This document shows, one piece after another, positions 53,035 to 61,164 of a stretch of 64,000 nt of DNA. Every line of letters starts with the position of its first letter. Within the stretch, counting starts at the first letter, position 1. The notes beneath the pieces were generated by a model. The model ran no database searches, had not been told where the DNA came from, and saw only the letters and a list, made by a program, of their open reading frames with translations. A program made the translations under genes and the position numbers. The DNA lies in NCBI GenBank assembly GCA_945890205.1, contig CAMDCL010000002.1, positions 1 through 64,000 on the forward strand, written 5' to 3'. This DNA is from Bifidobacterium breve (GTDB taxonomy: Bacteria; Actinomycetota; Actinomycetes; Nanopelagicales; Nanopelagicaceae).

Positions 53035-53590
53035 GCCAGCGCTTCCATCCCAAAATGGCGACTATCGCAAAGACTCCGTACAGAAGCGCGGTAAACCAAT
53101 ACCCAAGTGAAAGGTATTGAATCGTTGCAACCACATTGACGATGAGCCAAAGTACCCAAGTCTCATACTTCTCATAAACCATTAGCAATTGCGCAACAAT
53201 TGAGCCGATAAGAATGAAGGCATCGGTCCAGGTTGCCGCTGCACCAATATCTGATAAGACTGGAGACAAAATGGCAACGCTAACTATTGTTCCAATCGCG
53301 ATTCCTACTCTGCTTCTAGTGGAAATAGTTCCAGGCACGGCACCAGTTGGGGCCCAACCAAACCATCCATAAATCGCTGCACCGATAAATACAATTTGCA
53401 GCATCGCACTTGCGAAAAGGTCTACCTGGTAGAAAAAAACACCGTACAAACTGCTACTCAATACCCACCAAGGCCACGTGATTCTTTTTCCTGTTGTACC
53501 GAGATATACCCCAATAAATGAGGCCACCGCTGCTATAAATTCGAGAATAGATACTTCATAGCCCCATGCTGTAAATAAAGTGGTTGACAT
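53015..53590 (-). CDS. pnuT: PnuC family vitamin transporter, probably thiamine (PnuT)
   Basis: 191 residues, about seven hydrophobic helices, the PnuC size. Family features include EFIAAVASFIGVYLGTTGKRITWPWWVLSSSLYGVFFYQVDLFASAMLQ and IYGWFGW; the C-terminal half has YEKYETWVLWLIVNVVATIQYL. PnuC proteins move nicotinamide riboside, riboflavin (RibM) or thiamine (PnuT) by facilitated diffusion coupled to phosphorylation inside. The TPP riboswitch directly upstream points to thiamine. A small kinase gene follows with a 20-nt overlap, as expected for metabolic trapping. Confidence 0.85.
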   Translation of the reverse strand: MSTTLFTAWGYEVSILEFIAAVASFIGVYLGTTGKRITWPWWVLSSSLYGVFFYQVDLFASAMLQIVFIGAAIYGWFGWAPTGAVPGTISTRSRVGIAIGTIVSVAILSPVLSDIGAAATWTDAFILIGSIVAQLLMVYEKYETWVLWLIVNVVATIQYLSLGYWFTALLYGVFAIVAILGWKRWRGSLSY

Positions 53591-53596
53591 AGTTCA

Positions 53597-53677
53597 TTCC
53601 TTCCACATCCGCATTACCGGATCGGTCAATCGGTCGGTCTGAATCTCAGACCCTCTCAGCCTTGTGGGCTCCCGTAG
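53597..53677 (-). promoter_or_regulatory. TPP riboswitch (THI element), slightly divergent
   Basis: On the minus strand the order is CGGGAGCCCACAAGG, CTGAGAGGG, a GGTCTGAGATTCAGACC hairpin, then GACCGATCCGGTAATGCGGAT and GGAAGGAA. CTGAGA and GATCCGGTAATGC are the pyrimidine- and pyrophosphate-side cores of the TPP aptamer. The usual CTGATC reads CCGATC and the 3' end is GTGGAAGGA rather than GCGTAGGGA. The GGAAGGA is also the ribosome binding site of pnuT, so control is probably translational. Confidence 0.78.
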
Positions 53678-53682
53678 TTGTT

Positions 53683-53688
53683 ACTCTA
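53683..53688 (-). promoter_or_regulatory. -10 element (TAGAGT) of the TPP-riboswitch transcript
   Basis: TAGAGT begins with the TAG stop codon of crtB and ends 5 nt before the riboswitch, so transcription should start at the aptamer. Confidence 0.5.
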
Positions 53689-54588
53689 GCGTGAAATCAG
53701 CTGGCGCTTAACAAATGCAGCCCCTGCAACACGGATTCTTCTGCCCGTTGATGTCTTTGCACGGTGATTAAAGATGTCATATCCAATTCTTTCGACCTCA
53801 TCGACGATGCCACAGTACAAAGTGCTGGCCGCTTCAATGCATGGACGACTCGATGCCTCCAACATTGCGATCCCAGGAGCGGCCTCTGCTTGTAATTGAC
53901 GCACACGCGCAATTTGGAACTTTAAAGCCTCAATAATTTCAGGGGTTAAGACCCGTTCTTCAAGCATTTCACGTGTAACACCAAACTGACCCAGCTCCTT
54001 AAGCGGTAGGTAAACACGACCACGATCTAGATCCTCATCTACATCGCGAATAAAGTTAGCCAACTGAAAAGCAATTCCAAGTTTCTTCGCTGCTTCAAAA
54101 GCATCCTCGTGCAGAGGGCCCAGAATTGGAACCATTTCGAGCCCAATTACAGCGGCAGACCCATAGACATACTCAAGTAAATCCTCATAACTTTCATACT
54201 CTTGTACAGTCAAGTCCATCGTCATCGAATGTAGAAATGCTTCAAAGTGTTGGTGGGGAATATCAAAGCGATTGACGGTATCAATCAATGCACGACCCAC
54301 ATGATCTTGGCTTGTGCCTTTTTTTAGATCTGCAAGAACTCCGTTACCCCACTTGCTGAGAACTTCAGCTTTTTCCTCAACACTAAGCTCTGAGGCTAAA
54401 TCATCAACAATTTCATCTGCATAGCGCGCAAAACCATACAGCGCATGAACAAAGGGACGTTTTGCTTTTGGCAGTAACAAGGTTGCCAGGTAGTACGTCT
54501 TTCCATGCAATGCGTTGAGCCGCTTGCACTCTTCGTAGGATGCACGAAGATCGGGATCTGTAATCCCTGCAGCGGTTAACTCATCCAT
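53686..54588 (-). CDS. crtB: Phytoene synthase
   Basis: 300 residues, squalene/phytoene synthase family. The two aspartate-rich motifs that bind the diphosphates through magnesium are FARYADEIVDD (about 51-61) and NFIRDVDEDLDRGRVYLP (about 180). It joins two geranylgeranyl diphosphates head to head into phytoene. The ATG follows the crtI stop codon directly (TAAATG). Third gene of crtE-crtI-crtB; its stop codon is part of the next unit's promoter. Confidence 0.93.
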   Translation of the reverse strand: MDELTAAGITDPDLRASYEECKRLNALHGKTYYLATLLLPKAKRPFVHALYGFARYADEIVDDLASELSVEEKAEVLSKWGNGVLADLKKGTSQDHVGRALIDTVNRFDIPHQHFEAFLHSMTMDLTVQEYESYEDLLEYVYGSAAVIGLEMVPILGPLHEDAFEAAKKLGIAFQLANFIRDVDEDLDRGRVYLPLKELGQFGVTREMLEERVLTPEIIEALKFQIARVRQLQAEAAPGIAMLEASSRPCIEAASTLYCGIVDEVERIGYDIFNHRAKTSTGRRIRVAGAAFVKRQLISR

Positions 54589-56073
54589 TTACTTAACCGG
54601 ACCCACAATACGTTCGGCGGCAAGACGACCTGAGATCAAAACCATTGGGACACCAACACCTGGTTGAGTTCCAGATCCGGCAAAGACAACATTTTCTATG
54701 CCCGCTGCCATATTGCGCGGCCTAAAAGGTCCTGTTTGAAAGAAGGTATGCGCGCTAGCAAATGGTGCACCTTGCTCCATACCCTGATTTTTCCAATCCA
54801 GAGGAGTTGTTACAACCTCAGTTTCAATCGCATCTCCAAAACCTGTGTATCCGCGTTGTTCAAGGATTTCAACCATGTGATCTCGGTATGGCTTAGTTTG
54901 CTTGGTCCAATCAATATCAGCCGTCAGGTTTGGGGTAGGGAAGAGAACATAGTAAGAGGTTTTCCCTGCTGGAGCTAAAGCTGGATCATCGAGTGAAGGA
55001 ATTGTTACCAAAACACTCGGATCACTCATCAACTTCTTTTGCTTGATTAACTCATCAAAGACGCCATCCCACGATTGACCAAAGTGGATATTGTGGTGAG
55101 CTGCGAAATCGTACTTCTTTGAAGAACCCACCAACATAGTTACACAGGAAGGGGAGTAGTTAAGGCGCTTAACATTCAAAGGTGTCTTACCCAATAGATC
55201 CCGCCATGCAACGGGTAGATCTGGATTCAGAATAATTGCATCGCATTCGATGCGTTGACCATCTTCTGTGATAACCGCCTTTGCGCGACCATTTTGCACA
55301 TCTACCTTTGACACTGTTGTGCTGTATTTAAACTCAACACCATGCTTTTGAGCAGCAGCTGCCATTGCGCGAGGAACAGCATGCATTCCACCCTTAGGGA
55401 AGAAAACACCATTGACGGAATCCATATAAGCAATAACCGCATAAATGGCTAGCGCTTGCTGTGGGCTAACACCGGCATACATAGCCTGGAATGAGTACAC
55501 CTTCTGCAGACGCGGATCCTTCATAAATTGATTGACCTTGGGCGATAAGCGACGGAAGCCACCTAAAGCGATAAGACGGGCAAGGTTGGGCGTTAAAAGA
55601 TTGAATGGAGAATCAATATTGCGATCAATAAAATCATTCATCTCATACTTGTATAACTTGGTCACAAAATCTACATATCGTGCATAACCAGCGGCTTCTT
55701 CGGGGCTGATCTTGTCTGCAATCTCAGCTTCCATCTGTGCAGTGTTTGCATGAACATCTAATTGGGATCCATCTGCGTAAAAGGCACGATACAAAGGAGA
55801 AACAGGCATTAATTCAACCCAATCCTTCATATCTTCTCCGACGCAGCTAAAGGCATCTTGAATTAATGAGGGCATTGTTAAAACAGAAGGTCCTGTATCA
55901 AATGAGTATCCATCCTTTTGCAGCAATCCACTTCGGCCACCAGGAACAGCTTCACGTTCAATGACAGTTACCTTGCGACCTGCACCTGCAAGACGTAGCG
56001 CAGCGCTTAAGCCGGCATAACCTGCTCCAACGATGACAACGTGATCTGTAGGACCTTTGACGCGAGCAGGCAT
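54589..56073 (-). CDS. crtI: Phytoene desaturase
   Basis: 494 residues. The N-terminal FAD-binding motif is VIVGAGYAGLSAALRLAGAGRKVTVIEREAVPGGRSG; SFDTGPSVLTMPSL follows, and the C-terminal carotenoid desaturase signature is PFRPRNMAAGIENVVFAGSGTQPGVGVPMVLISGRLAAERI. It converts phytoene to lycopene or a less desaturated product. Its place between crtE and crtB makes phytoene the natural substrate, leaving the second CrtI-like protein (58600-60096) for a later step. Abuts crtE and crtB. Confidence 0.93.
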   Translation of the reverse strand: MPARVKGPTDHVVIVGAGYAGLSAALRLAGAGRKVTVIEREAVPGGRSGLLQKDGYSFDTGPSVLTMPSLIQDAFSCVGEDMKDWVELMPVSPLYRAFYADGSQLDVHANTAQMEAEIADKISPEEAAGYARYVDFVTKLYKYEMNDFIDRNIDSPFNLLTPNLARLIALGGFRRLSPKVNQFMKDPRLQKVYSFQAMYAGVSPQQALAIYAVIAYMDSVNGVFFPKGGMHAVPRAMAAAAQKHGVEFKYSTTVSKVDVQNGRAKAVITEDGQRIECDAIILNPDLPVAWRDLLGKTPLNVKRLNYSPSCVTMLVGSSKKYDFAAHHNIHFGQSWDGVFDELIKQKKLMSDPSVLVTIPSLDDPALAPAGKTSYYVLFPTPNLTADIDWTKQTKPYRDHMVEILEQRGYTGFGDAIETEVVTTPLDWKNQGMEQGAPFASAHTFFQTGPFRPRNMAAGIENVVFAGSGTQPGVGVPMVLISGRLAAERIVGPVK

Positions 56074-57150
56074 TTAAGCACTCCTTTTAGTTGCGATGTT
56101 AGCTAGCTCGACGAGCAAAGCCTTTCCATCGTTGGTGAATAGTGGTGATTGAGCCGCCGAAAGGGCGGCAGCTGTGAGTCTTTCAATTGTTGATTCAAGC
56201 TCGGCACGTGCACCTGTTGCTTCAATGATTTCCTGCAGTGCTGCAACTCCCTGCCCATCAAGATCTGGGCGACCAAAGTACTTCTTACAGGTTTGCGCCT
56301 GCGCAGGGGATTGACGTTCATGTGTCATTGCAATCAAAACAGTGCGCTTGCCTTCGCGAAGATCATCACCTGCAGGCTTACCAGTAATAGATGGATCTCC
56401 AAAGACACCTAAGAGATCATCCCGAAGCTGGAAGGCTTCACCAAGTGGCAAACCATATGCCGATAGGGCAGCAAAAATCTCATTACTTGGGTGCGCACTT
56501 ATTGCTGCGCCAAGATGTAGTGGACGTTCAATTGTGTACTTTCCTGATTTGTATCGTGCAATCTTCATCGATCGTTCGGTGCAGGTGTCCTTCTGTGTCT
56601 GCTCATGAATATCCAGAAACTGTCCAGCCATTAACTCAACCCGCATCTCGTTGTACAAAGGGATCATACGAGCGTACTGCTCTGTAGATATTCCAGCGCT
56701 GTTGAGCATTTGATCAGACCAAACAAGGGCTAGATCACCTAACAAAACCGCAGCCGATAAACCATATTGCGGAGCGAAGCCATCAAGTTCATCCTGCACA
56801 TGCATTGTTTCAAAGTGTCGATGGATAGATGGCTTACCTCTGCGAGTATCGGATCCATCCATCAAATCATCATGAATGAGAGCACATGCTTGCAATAACT
56901 CCAGAGCTGCCATTGCTCGTATAGTTGACTTTTCTATTGATCCACCAGCAGCGGTAAAGCCTGCATAGGCAAACAATGGGCGAAGACGCTTTCCACTATC
57001 TAATAAGAAGGAGCTAAGGGCATCTGATACGGGTGAGAGATCTGATGAGATCGAATTCAGATATGCGCTCTCACGATTGAGGAAGATGCTTAGCTCTTCC
57101 TCAACGGCGCTACGCACGCTCTTTAATGTTGCCTTCGGCTCTGAACTCAC
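56074..57150 (-). CDS. crtE: Polyprenyl (geranylgeranyl) diphosphate synthase
   Basis: 358 residues, GTG start. First aspartate-rich motif ALIHDDLMDGSDTRRGKPSIH, second FQLRDDLLGVFGDPSITGKPAGDDLREGKRT; LRPLFAYAGFTAAGG is the N-terminal family segment. It lengthens isoprenoid chains, here most likely to C20 for the adjacent crtI-crtB. TACCGT 6 nt before the GTG suggests a leaderless transcript whose -10 overlaps that of the divergent metF. Confidence 0.92.
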   Translation of the reverse strand: MSSEPKATLKSVRSAVEEELSIFLNRESAYLNSISSDLSPVSDALSSFLLDSGKRLRPLFAYAGFTAAGGSIEKSTIRAMAALELLQACALIHDDLMDGSDTRRGKPSIHRHFETMHVQDELDGFAPQYGLSAAVLLGDLALVWSDQMLNSAGISTEQYARMIPLYNEMRVELMAGQFLDIHEQTQKDTCTERSMKIARYKSGKYTIERPLHLGAAISAHPSNEIFAALSAYGLPLGEAFQLRDDLLGVFGDPSITGKPAGDDLREGKRTVLIAMTHERQSPAQAQTCKKYFGRPDLDGQGVAALQEIIEATGARAELESTIERLTAAALSAAQSPLFTNDGKALLVELANIATKRSA

Positions 57151-57156
57151 GCGGTA

Positions 57157-57166
57157 ACGGTACCCT
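57157..57166. promoter_or_regulatory. Overlapping divergent -10 elements of crtE and metF
   Basis: On the minus strand TACCGT (57157-57162) is 6 nt from the crtE GTG; on the plus strand TACCCT (57161-57166) is 6 nt from the metF GTG. The two share 2 bp within a 22-nt intergenic space, so only one polymerase could bind at a time. Confidence 0.5.
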
Positions 57167-57172
57167 CACTCC

Positions 57173-58027
57173 GTGGTATCGCGCACTTCGTACTCATTCG
57201 AGTTCTTCCCTCCTAAGGATGTAGAGGGTGAAGATCGGCTGTGGGCTGCCATCGAAGGGCTTAAATCAATCGCCCCAGACTTTGTCTCAGTTACTTATGG
57301 TGCAGGTGGCTCAACCCGAGATCGATCGATTCGAATCGCTCGAGAGATCACACAACGCACCGGAATCTCAACTGTTGCACATTTAACCTGTGTTGGATCA
57401 ACTCGCCAAGAGTTATTGACCATTTTGCAAAGCTATAGAGATGCAGGAATCACAAGCATCTTGGCTTTGCGGGGAGATCCAACTGGTGGCCCCAGTGCGC
57501 CGTGGACCGCAACAGAAAATGGTTTGAATCACGCCGATGAATTAGTACAAATGGCGGCAGAGTTTGGTGGCTTCACCATCGGCGTTGCAGCATTTCCAGA
57601 TGGACATCCTGCATCTAACGGAGATTTTGATAAAGATGTAAATGTACTGATTCGTAAAGAACAACTGGGCGCAACCTTTGCGACAACACAATTTTTCTTT
57701 GAAGCAGATCGCTATATCCAATTAGTTAATAAGCTAAGGGCGCGAGGATCAAAGCTCACAATCATTCCCGGGATCCTGCCAGTTACTAATGTGAAGTTAC
57801 TGCACCGCATGGCCGAACTTGGCGGCACCCCGATCCCACGCAACATCGCAGATGCCTTTGCACAGGTTGAAAATGATCCGCAAGCTGTGCGTGCCCTTGG
57901 AGTAGAGATAGCAACATCACTCTGCAAAGAGTTGCTAGCCGCTGGAGCTTTAGGCTTACACTTTTATACAATGAATAGCTCAACAGCTACCCAAGAGATC
58001 TACAGAAAGTTAAATGATGCTCAATAA
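57173..58027 (+). CDS. metF: Methylenetetrahydrofolate reductase
   Basis: 284 residues, GTG start. TIM-barrel FAD enzyme with the family start SYSFEFFPPKDVEGEDRLW (catalytic Glu in EFFPPK), SVTYGAGGSTRDRS, HLTCVGSTR, ILALRGDPTGG and GVAAFPDGHP, and FATTQFFFEADRY. It makes 5-methyltetrahydrofolate for methionine synthesis. Unlike metX it has no SAM riboswitch; the leader is absent. It overlaps the phosphatidyltransferase gene by 14 nt. Confidence 0.94.
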   Translation: MVSRTSYSFEFFPPKDVEGEDRLWAAIEGLKSIAPDFVSVTYGAGGSTRDRSIRIAREITQRTGISTVAHLTCVGSTRQELLTILQSYRDAGITSILALRGDPTGGPSAPWTATENGLNHADELVQMAAEFGGFTIGVAAFPDGHPASNGDFDKDVNVLIRKEQLGATFATTQFFFEADRYIQLVNKLRARGSKLTIIPGILPVTNVKLLHRMAELGGTPIPRNIADAFAQVENDPQAVRALGVEIATSLCKELLAAGALGLHFYTMNSSTATQEIYRKLNDAQ

Positions 58028-58640
58028 ACAAGAGTTCAAAGCAAAATGGAGTTCTTTGCATAACAACGCTGAAACAAAGGGCATCGTTGGCGCATGGCTC
58101 AATATCTCGTACCGCTTTGGCTTGATCTGCACCTTGCTTCGTATTTCTCCTAACGCCCTTACCTATTTAGGTTTACTGGGTGCGGTCGGAACAGCCTTAA
58201 CAGCCCAAACCTGGTGGTCAATTGCCTTCTTAGTTTTCTCGCTATTTTGCGATGGAATCGATGGAAGTGTTGCAATATTCCAACAGCGTGACAGTAAATG
58301 GGGCGCGACCCTTGATTCAGCTGTAGATCGAATCAGTGAAGCGTTGTGGTTCTACACCCTGTATGTAATCGGTGTTCCAGCATGGATCCCAATCGCTCTT
58401 TGGTGTGTAGCCGCCTTTCAAGAGTACGCACGTACCAAGTTAGTTTCACTAGGCGTCAGTGACTTAGGTGTCGTAACACCTGCTGAGCGTCCAATGCGTG
58501 CAAGTTATATCTTTATTATTTTGGTGCTGGATTTGGTGGGGCTTCCAGGAGCGACCGCTTTGTCAATCGCCTTCTTTGTGATTCAGTGCTACAGCTTTGT
58601 TAGTGTCGTGCGTTTTTCTCGTAGCCAATTGCTTCAGTAA
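58014..58640 (+). CDS. CDP-alcohol phosphatidyltransferase family protein
   Basis: 208 residues (207 if the second ATG, 58017, is used). Membrane helices surround the active-site signature DGIDGSVAIFQQRDSKWGATLDSAVDR (about 75-101). All four aspartates of the DxxDG...GxxxDxxxD motif are present, but the arginine usually found in DGxxAR is isoleucine. It would transfer a phosphoalcohol to or from a CDP-linked lipid; whether it makes a phosphatidyl lipid or another CDP-alcohol product is open. It starts within metF, and its last 41 nt overlap the convergent second crtI-like gene. Confidence 0.8.
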   Translation: MMLNKQEFKAKWSSLHNNAETKGIVGAWLNISYRFGLICTLLRISPNALTYLGLLGAVGTALTAQTWWSIAFLVFSLFCDGIDGSVAIFQQRDSKWGATLDSAVDRISEALWFYTLYVIGVPAWIPIALWCVAAFQEYARTKLVSLGVSDLGVVTPAERPMRASYIFIILVLDLVGLPGATALSIAFFVIQCYSFVSVVRFSRSQLLQ

Positions 58641-60096
58641 CTAAATCTCCACTTATTCCGACAAGCGGTAATCCACCACCGGGATGAGCAGAGCCTCCGA
58701 CCAAGTACAAACCCTTTATAGGTGAGCGGTTCTTGGCGCGCATAAAGGCGGCGCGAGCTCCGTTGCTAGATGTTCCGTAAATCGCACCACCTGGAGCATG
58801 AACTGAAGCTTCAAGATCTGCTGGTGTTCTAATAGTTAAAGACTCCAAGCGATCTCGCACCGAGATGCCGCGGGCTTCAATTTGATCAATGATGGTGTTG
58901 GCGTAATTACGAGCAAACTCTTTATCATTCCAATCAAACTGTCCATGTGTTGGAGCGTTCACCAAAACAAACCAGCCTTCAAGGGTTTCATCTCTGCTCA
59001 TCTCGGGATCTTGCGGAGCGCAAATATAGATTGTTGGATTTTCAACGGGTTTGCCATGGATAAAGATTGCATCAAATTCAGCATCGTAATTTTCTGGAAA
59101 CAAAATAGTGTGATGGTTCAGAGTTTGATCTGGATCCTTACGCATTCCTAGTAACAAACAGAAGCCAGCAACTGAAACATCTGCATTGTCGATGTTTTTG
59201 CGGGCCTTTCTCAAGGTGCGCTCATGTCCCTTAATTAACTTGTTATAGACCAATGAAGCATCAGCATTAGCAACAACGGCATCTGCTTCAACAACTGCTC
59301 CATTAGCCAGGATTACTCCGGTGGCTCTCTTACCTTCAGTAGTGATAGCTGAAACAGGGGAGTTCAAGTGGAAGGTAACGCCGACATCTAAGGCACGCTG
59401 ATGGACAGTTGCAGCCAGTTGGCCTAATCCGCCCTTTACATGCCAAGCCCCAAAGCTCTCCTCAACAAAGGCAATTGTTGATAAAACCGCAGGGGCTTTG
59501 CGCGGATCAGATCCACTGTAGGTAGCGTAGCGATCCATGATGTAACGCAGGCGTTGATCCTTAACTATCTCATCTGCATGAGCTCGTAAGGTCTTCCATG
59601 GTGCAATTATCTTCATATCGCGCAGGAAGGTAATCCGTTTCAACAGCGAGATAGGCGATTTCAACTCTGATTCAATAAATGGTCCACGACTTACATCCCA
59701 CATGCGCTCTGCGCGCTTCATAATGCGATCCCATTGCTGGGCACTTTCTGCACCAAAGGATTTAGAAATTGACTCCAAAGTTTTGTTTCTCGATAAGTTA
59801 GAAAACTTTACGCTACCGCCATCAGCAAATCGATAATCAAAGGAGGGATCGACAGACTCAATCGGACAGACAAAGCCCATTGGCTTTCCGGTGCGCTGAA
59901 AGAAATCCTTATAGACAGCTGGCAAGGTCAACAAGGATGGTCCGGTATCAAATGCAACTTTGCCGATCCATTCGGTTCGGCATTTTCCACCTACTTGATC
60001 AGATGCTTCGTATAGAACAACCTCATGACCTCCACGTGATAAACGTGCAGCAGCGGTCATTCCGCCCATACCTGCACCAATTACCACGATCTTCAT
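58600..60096 (-). CDS. CrtI/CrtD-family carotenoid desaturase, second copy
   Basis: 498 residues from the ATG at 60096, which overlaps the stop of the glycosyltransferase gene (ATGA); the track starts 6 codons earlier. FAD motif VVIGAGMGGMTAAARLSRGGHEVVLYEASDQVGGKCR, AFDTGPSLLTLPAVYKDFF, and C-terminal RSPIKGLYLVGGSAHPGGGLPLVGISGDLVTEAI. It differs strongly from CrtI at 54589-56073. Being coupled to cruF and a glycosyltransferase suggests a late desaturation such as C-3',4' (CrtD-like); another oxidation is possible. Confidence 0.82.
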   Translation of the reverse strand: MKIVVIGAGMGGMTAAARLSRGGHEVVLYEASDQVGGKCRTEWIGKVAFDTGPSLLTLPAVYKDFFQRTGKPMGFVCPIESVDPSFDYRFADGGSVKFSNLSRNKTLESISKSFGAESAQQWDRIMKRAERMWDVSRGPFIESELKSPISLLKRITFLRDMKIIAPWKTLRAHADEIVKDQRLRYIMDRYATYSGSDPRKAPAVLSTIAFVEESFGAWHVKGGLGQLAATVHQRALDVGVTFHLNSPVSAITTEGKRATGVILANGAVVEADAVVANADASLVYNKLIKGHERTLRKARKNIDNADVSVAGFCLLLGMRKDPDQTLNHHTILFPENYDAEFDAIFIHGKPVENPTIYICAPQDPEMSRDETLEGWFVLVNAPTHGQFDWNDKEFARNYANTIIDQIEARGISVRDRLESLTIRTPADLEASVHAPGGAIYGTSSNGARAAFMRAKNRSPIKGLYLVGGSAHPGGGLPLVGISGDLVTEAIGYEKNARH

Positions 60097-61157
60097 ACTG
60101 TGCGACCTTTCCACATCACCGTTGTACGCACTAAGTATGAGTAAACAATCAGGTAAATCAGTGCAAGGATTGATATTGGATGCAACACACTATCTAGAAC
60201 TCTTCCACCGCTCTTAATTGCGCTGAGTACTCGAGTTCCGACCATGGCTGCAAAGCCAAGCCATCCGTATGGATTACCCAATAGACCCACAATCAAGGGG
60301 GCGATACTTGTAGCAATAAGAAATGCGATGACAAAGAACGTGCCAAATAGAGATCCAAAGGCTTTGTTGAGAGATTTGCCATACCCAGCTTTTATCTCAC
60401 TCCATGATGCATACATGCGGGTCTCTGCTATATCTGAACCGTTGATCACCGTTCCAGCTGATCCACTAGTGATTAAATGACGCGCCAGGAAGACATCATC
60501 GATCACTGCATCTTTGACGGATTGATAACCATCTATTGAAATTAACGCAGAACGTCGTACAACAAAGAACTGTCCATTAGCAACCGCCATAGATTTTTGC
60601 TGTGCTCGTTCAGCAAATCTCAGTGGCACTGTTGTAAGCCAGGACCATTGCAGCAATGGTTGGATCAATCTCTCGGCAAAGTTTTCTGCAATCTGACGTG
60701 GATAAGGCGAGACAAAGTCCAATCGAGCACCATGCATCAGCGTTACCGCCTTATTAATCGCATCATTTGTTAAACGCACATCTGCATCAATAGAAACCAA
60801 CACCTCTTTATTACTTGCCTCATAAAGTTGCTGCAGCGCCCAGGTTTTGCCGATCCAGCCTTCTGCAAGAGGCGCACCTTTAATGATTGTAAAACGTGGG
60901 TCACCAGCTGTAAATCGCTGCAGAAGTTCGTAGGTGGAATCCTCTGAGTTGTCATCTAATAGGTAAAAGTGAAAAGGACCATCTTGAGCTGACAGTGATG
61001 CAACCAACCCCTCAACATTTTCAGCCTCATTGCGCATCGGAACAACCACATCTACAGAGTTCTGCAGATCAGAGTTTGCTTTAGGTGTGCGGATTTGAAG
61101 GAAGTTCAGGGCAGCGATCGTTAGCAATATAAGGGGAAGTAAAGCGAATACGATCAT
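60093..61157 (-). CDS. Family 2 glycosyltransferase, probable carotenoid glycosyltransferase (CruG-like)
   Basis: 354 residues. An N-terminal membrane anchor (MIVFALLPLILLTIAALNFL), then a GT-A domain with VDVVVPMRNEAENVEGLVASL, FYLLDDNSEDSTYELL, SIDADVRLTND (the DxD-like metal site) and VIDDVFLARHLI; three or four C-terminal helices follow. The architecture and the CruF/desaturase neighbours fit CruG-type enzymes that attach a sugar to a hydroxylated carotenoid. The acceptor is inferred from context only. Starts 7 nt after cruF. Confidence 0.75.
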   Translation of the reverse strand: MIVFALLPLILLTIAALNFLQIRTPKANSDLQNSVDVVVPMRNEAENVEGLVASLSAQDGPFHFYLLDDNSEDSTYELLQRFTAGDPRFTIIKGAPLAEGWIGKTWALQQLYEASNKEVLVSIDADVRLTNDAINKAVTLMHGARLDFVSPYPRQIAENFAERLIQPLLQWSWLTTVPLRFAERAQQKSMAVANGQFFVVRRSALISIDGYQSVKDAVIDDVFLARHLITSGSAGTVINGSDIAETRMYASWSEIKAGYGKSLNKAFGSLFGTFFVIAFLIATSIAPLIVGLLGNPYGWLGFAAMVGTRVLSAIKSGGRVLDSVLHPISILALIYLIVYSYLVRTTVMWKGRTV

Positions 61158-61164
61158 CGAAGAG

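Noticed and set aside
53597-53677. PnuC transporter leader as an NAD or riboflavin element
   Set aside because: The CTGAGA and GATCCGGTAATGC cores are those of the TPP aptamer; no FMN or NAD aptamer features fit.
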